Below are positions 8,714 to 10,382 of a stretch of DNA of 10,382 nucleotides, one piece after another. Position 1 is the stretch's first letter. Each line of letters opens with the position of its first letter. A program made the position numbers and the translations under genes. The stretch lies in NCBI GenBank assembly GCA_003024985.2, contig PXIH01S0082521.1. One strand, given 5' to 3'. Source of the stretch: Euperipatoides rowelli. Its lineage: Eukaryota; Onychophora; Udeonychophora; Euonychophora; Peripatopsidae. Under the pieces are notes generated by a model. That model was not told the origin of the DNA and searched no databases. It was given only the letters and a program-made list of their open reading frames with translations.

Positions 8714-9164
8714 GGATTGCTTCTTGCCTGTGAGAGCAAGAGCCAATGCCTAACCCAATAATTAGTTTTGCCGTCAGATTAGCAAATCCCCCCGCAAAAC
8801 ATAAGATAGTCAGAAATGGCAACTAAGCATGAGAAAAGACTATTACACAAGATTATATTCATAATGGATATTTTATTCATAATTATATTTTTATTAGTAA
8901 ATGATATGATATTTGGTAATAACACTAGTAATTGCTAACAAATTATATCAGTAAGAAATAATGATTAATTTGTGTGCTACCCCTAACTTGTATATTTCAG
9001 AAGTTATATTTTGTGTGGCAGTAATTTGTAACAAAAATGTTCAGCTTATCCTAGGGTTTGTAGATCAGGATACTGTGGTTTGGATTCCTGCTAGTACATG
9101 GAACTCTGGTTTGGAAACAAGGCTGCTTTGCTGTGACTGGATCAGGCTATCACTCACTGACTAA
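8714..9164. other. Spacer, nothing recognised
   Basis: A 67-codon plus-strand open frame (8961-9164) has no recognisable motifs. Its 3' half is less AT-rich and continues into the LTR-like block, so it may be the internal edge of the same element read antisense. Confidence 0.45.
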
Positions 9165-9470
9165 TATTTTATTATAACACAAGAACAAAGTTCTTACTCA
9201 GAATATTTTATTACTCAGCAAAATGCTGAAACTAACTTACTAAGTTTTTATTATATGTTTGCCCAAGCGTGGGCTGTGGAAAATAAGCTGACTCCTGGCT
9301 TATCTTATACTGTACTGAGTGATTACTCAGGCTGGAACAAAGTGATGTATCAGGGTCTGTCTCCCTGGCTGGAACATCCTGAATAATTAGACTGTGGCCT
9401 TTTATAGGTTTAGCCACATTCCTGAAGGATCCAGACTGCAATTTTAGAACAATGAGCTACTGTCATTGGT
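9165..9470 (-). promoter_or_regulatory. LTR-like or promoter-like block, minus strand
   Basis: On the minus strand a CCAAT box (9465-9469) lies about 60 bases before a strong TATA box CTATAAAAGG (9399-9408). These are followed by a less AT-rich stretch with a duplicated word (GGCTGGAACA on plus, 9330-9339 and 9367-9376), then three AATAAA signals (9247-9252, 9207-9212, 9168-9173). The order promoter, leader, poly(A) signals within about 300 bases is what a solo LTR looks like. Clear TG...CA ends, a primer-binding site and a target duplication were not found, so a host promoter is possible. The hAT at 9476 is inserted right beside the CCAAT box. The minus-strand open frame here (9232-9441) crosses the TATA box and is not considered a gene. 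Confidence 0.35.
9181..9195. repeat. AAGAAC/GTTCTT inverted repeat
   Basis: AAGAAC, a 3-base gap AAA, then GTTCTT forms a perfect dyad in the LTR-like block. The layout resembles steroid-receptor half-sites with a 3-base spacer, but a chance origin is as likely. Confidence 0.4.
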
Positions 9471-9491
9471 TAGGCCAGGGGTCGGCAACCT

Positions 9492-9539
9492 ACGGCTCTC
9501 GAGCCGTATGCGGCTCTTTGGCCACATACTTGCGGCTCT
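9492..9539. promoter_or_regulatory. Subterminal CGGCTCT repeats and hairpin of the hAT
   Basis: CGGCTCT occurs three times at 9493, 9511 and 9533. ACGGCT (9492-9497) and AGCCGT (9502-9507) form a 6-base stem with loop CTCG. Subterminal repeats like these are usual binding sites of hAT transposases, next to the terminal inverted repeat; the binding role here is inferred. Confidence 0.7.
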
Positions 9540-9952
9540 TTTCAAAATGATTGACAAATCGTTTTTTTTTTATTAATAATTAAACAAAATATAAAAATTA
9601 AGCTAAAAGTCTTTAACTTATATAAAGTTAGTAGATAATTTAAAACTATATAAAAAGCGCTATATACAGTACTATATAATATACAAAATGAATTATCAAA
9701 AAGAAAAATTTAAAAAAAAATAAGATATTGTATCGTTTTGTAAGCGTGCAAGTAAGAAATAGGGACAGAACCTTGAAGCGTGTTGTGCAGTCAGCTATTT
9801 CCAAGTTAATACTATTTTTTTCTTTTCTTTTATTTATTTATTTTCAAATTTACAAAATAATTAGTACAATAATTTACAAACAACAAAAATAAAAGAGCGT
9901 TACAGATCGAGATTACTTTATTAATACTGTAATAAAAGTGAGTTAAGTAAAG

Positions 9953-10381
9953 ATGGCAACAAACAAAAAGTAAAAATTCAAGAAAAAATGTGTGAATTTA
10001 AAAAGGATTGGACATTTGATTATGCTTTTGTGCCAAACACTATGGATCTTCCAACATCCCTAATTTGCAATGACAAATTGTCAAACAATAAAAAGTCAAA
10101 TGTTGAACGTCACTTTTTAACTAAGCATGGCACATTTGCCACAAAATATCCTGCCGGAGATGAAAGAAAAAAGTGCACTGATGGAATTACAGCGAAAAAT
10201 GAAACAATCATCGTTGAATTTAAGCAAATGGACACAATCGTCAGGTAATGTGAACGCAGCTAGTATTGCTGTTTCCTATGAAATTGTAAAGCATGGAAAA
10301 CCTTTCACAGATGGGGAATTTGTAAAACAATGCTTTTTAAATATGACCAAACACCTCTTTGGTGCCTTTAAAAATAAGGAG
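9953..10381 (+). pseudogene. BED-finger hAT transposase (GTF2IRD2/ZBED-like), N-terminal part, frameshifted
   Basis: Family members bind transposon ends through an N-terminal BED zinc finger and excise and insert DNA with an RNase H-like core. The likely original start is ATG 9953 in the context AAGATGG, giving MATNKK before a stop; a small indel moves reading to the frame of ATG 9988. That frame gives KKDWTFDYAFV, LICNDKL and RHFLTKH, a BED finger with the His pair kept but the first of the two Cys replaced by Ser (TSLIC). At an A6 run (10167-10172) the true frame changes: the 9988 frame runs on to a stop at 10246-10248, whereas the +1 frame from about 10169 stays open to the window edge and gives KQSSLNLSKW and GKPFTDGEFVKQCF, the family's conserved segment after the finger. 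The catalytic core is outside the window. Inactive as it stands. Confidence 0.85.
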
Positions 10382-10382
10382 G

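Larger units (their letters stand above)
9476..10382 (+). mobile_element. 5' part of a formerly autonomous hAT transposon
   Basis: The element opens with the hAT terminal repeat CAGGGGTCGGCAACC at 9476-9490, preceded by GGTTAGGC (9468-9475), the expected left copy of an 8-bp target duplication. An AT-rich untranslated region follows, then a broken BED-finger transposase (from 9953) that runs off the window. The right end is outside, so the total length is unknown. The terminus is of the Charlie/ZBED-type hAT group found widely in animals. Confidence 0.85.

Noticed and set aside
4506-9470. A single about 5-kb copia element running from the LTR-like block at 9470 to the pol end at 4506
   Set aside because: Length and orientation fit, but no gag or integrase trace was seen between, other elements fill the interval, and no matching 3' LTR lies below 4506.

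Overview
The window looks like non-coding, repeat-rich nuclear DNA from an animal, most likely an invertebrate. It is strongly AT-rich with long T and A runs. No intact protein-coding gene, rRNA or tRNA was found. What can be recognised is decayed transposable elements of several classes: hAT DNA transposons with CAGGGG-type ends, a BED-finger transposase of the GTF2IRD2/ZBED-like hAT group, a Ty1/copia pol remnant and a LINE reverse-transcriptase tail. That mix fits molluscs or arthropods, but nothing here fixes the taxon.

Layout. Positions 1-312 are a tandem array with an exact 74-base period, in which each unit is a 24-base-arm palindrome. Positions 434-691 are an 86-codon open frame with no stop, behind a plausible splice acceptor: the only candidate for a host exon, of unknown identity. 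Positions 1037-1389 are a short non-autonomous hAT element with both ends. Positions 2440-2680 are a MITE-like element with 26-base inverted ends. Positions 2164-2238 and 3378-3556 carry three related copies of a simple dispersed or tandem repeat. Positions 4506-5217 (minus strand) are the broken C-terminal part of a Ty1/copia polyprotein (end of reverse transcriptase plus RNase H). Positions 6000-6305 are a CA/TG-rich degenerate minisatellite, and 6911-6985 a 20-21 base tandem repeat. Positions 7245-7904 are a second non-autonomous hAT element. Positions 8516-8713 are a LINE ORF2 C-terminal relic. Positions 9165-9470 are an LTR-like or promoter-like block facing minus. From 9476 to the window edge lies the left part of a third, formerly autonomous hAT element, with its terminal repeat, subterminal repeats and a frameshifted BED-finger transposase.

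The parts do not form an operon or pathway. The third hAT once encoded a transposase; the two short hATs are the kind of element such an enzyme can mobilise in trans, although their ends differ enough that they probably belong to other subfamilies. The most unusual signals are the palindromic tandem array and the uncharacterised open frame next to it. No new biological system is evident.
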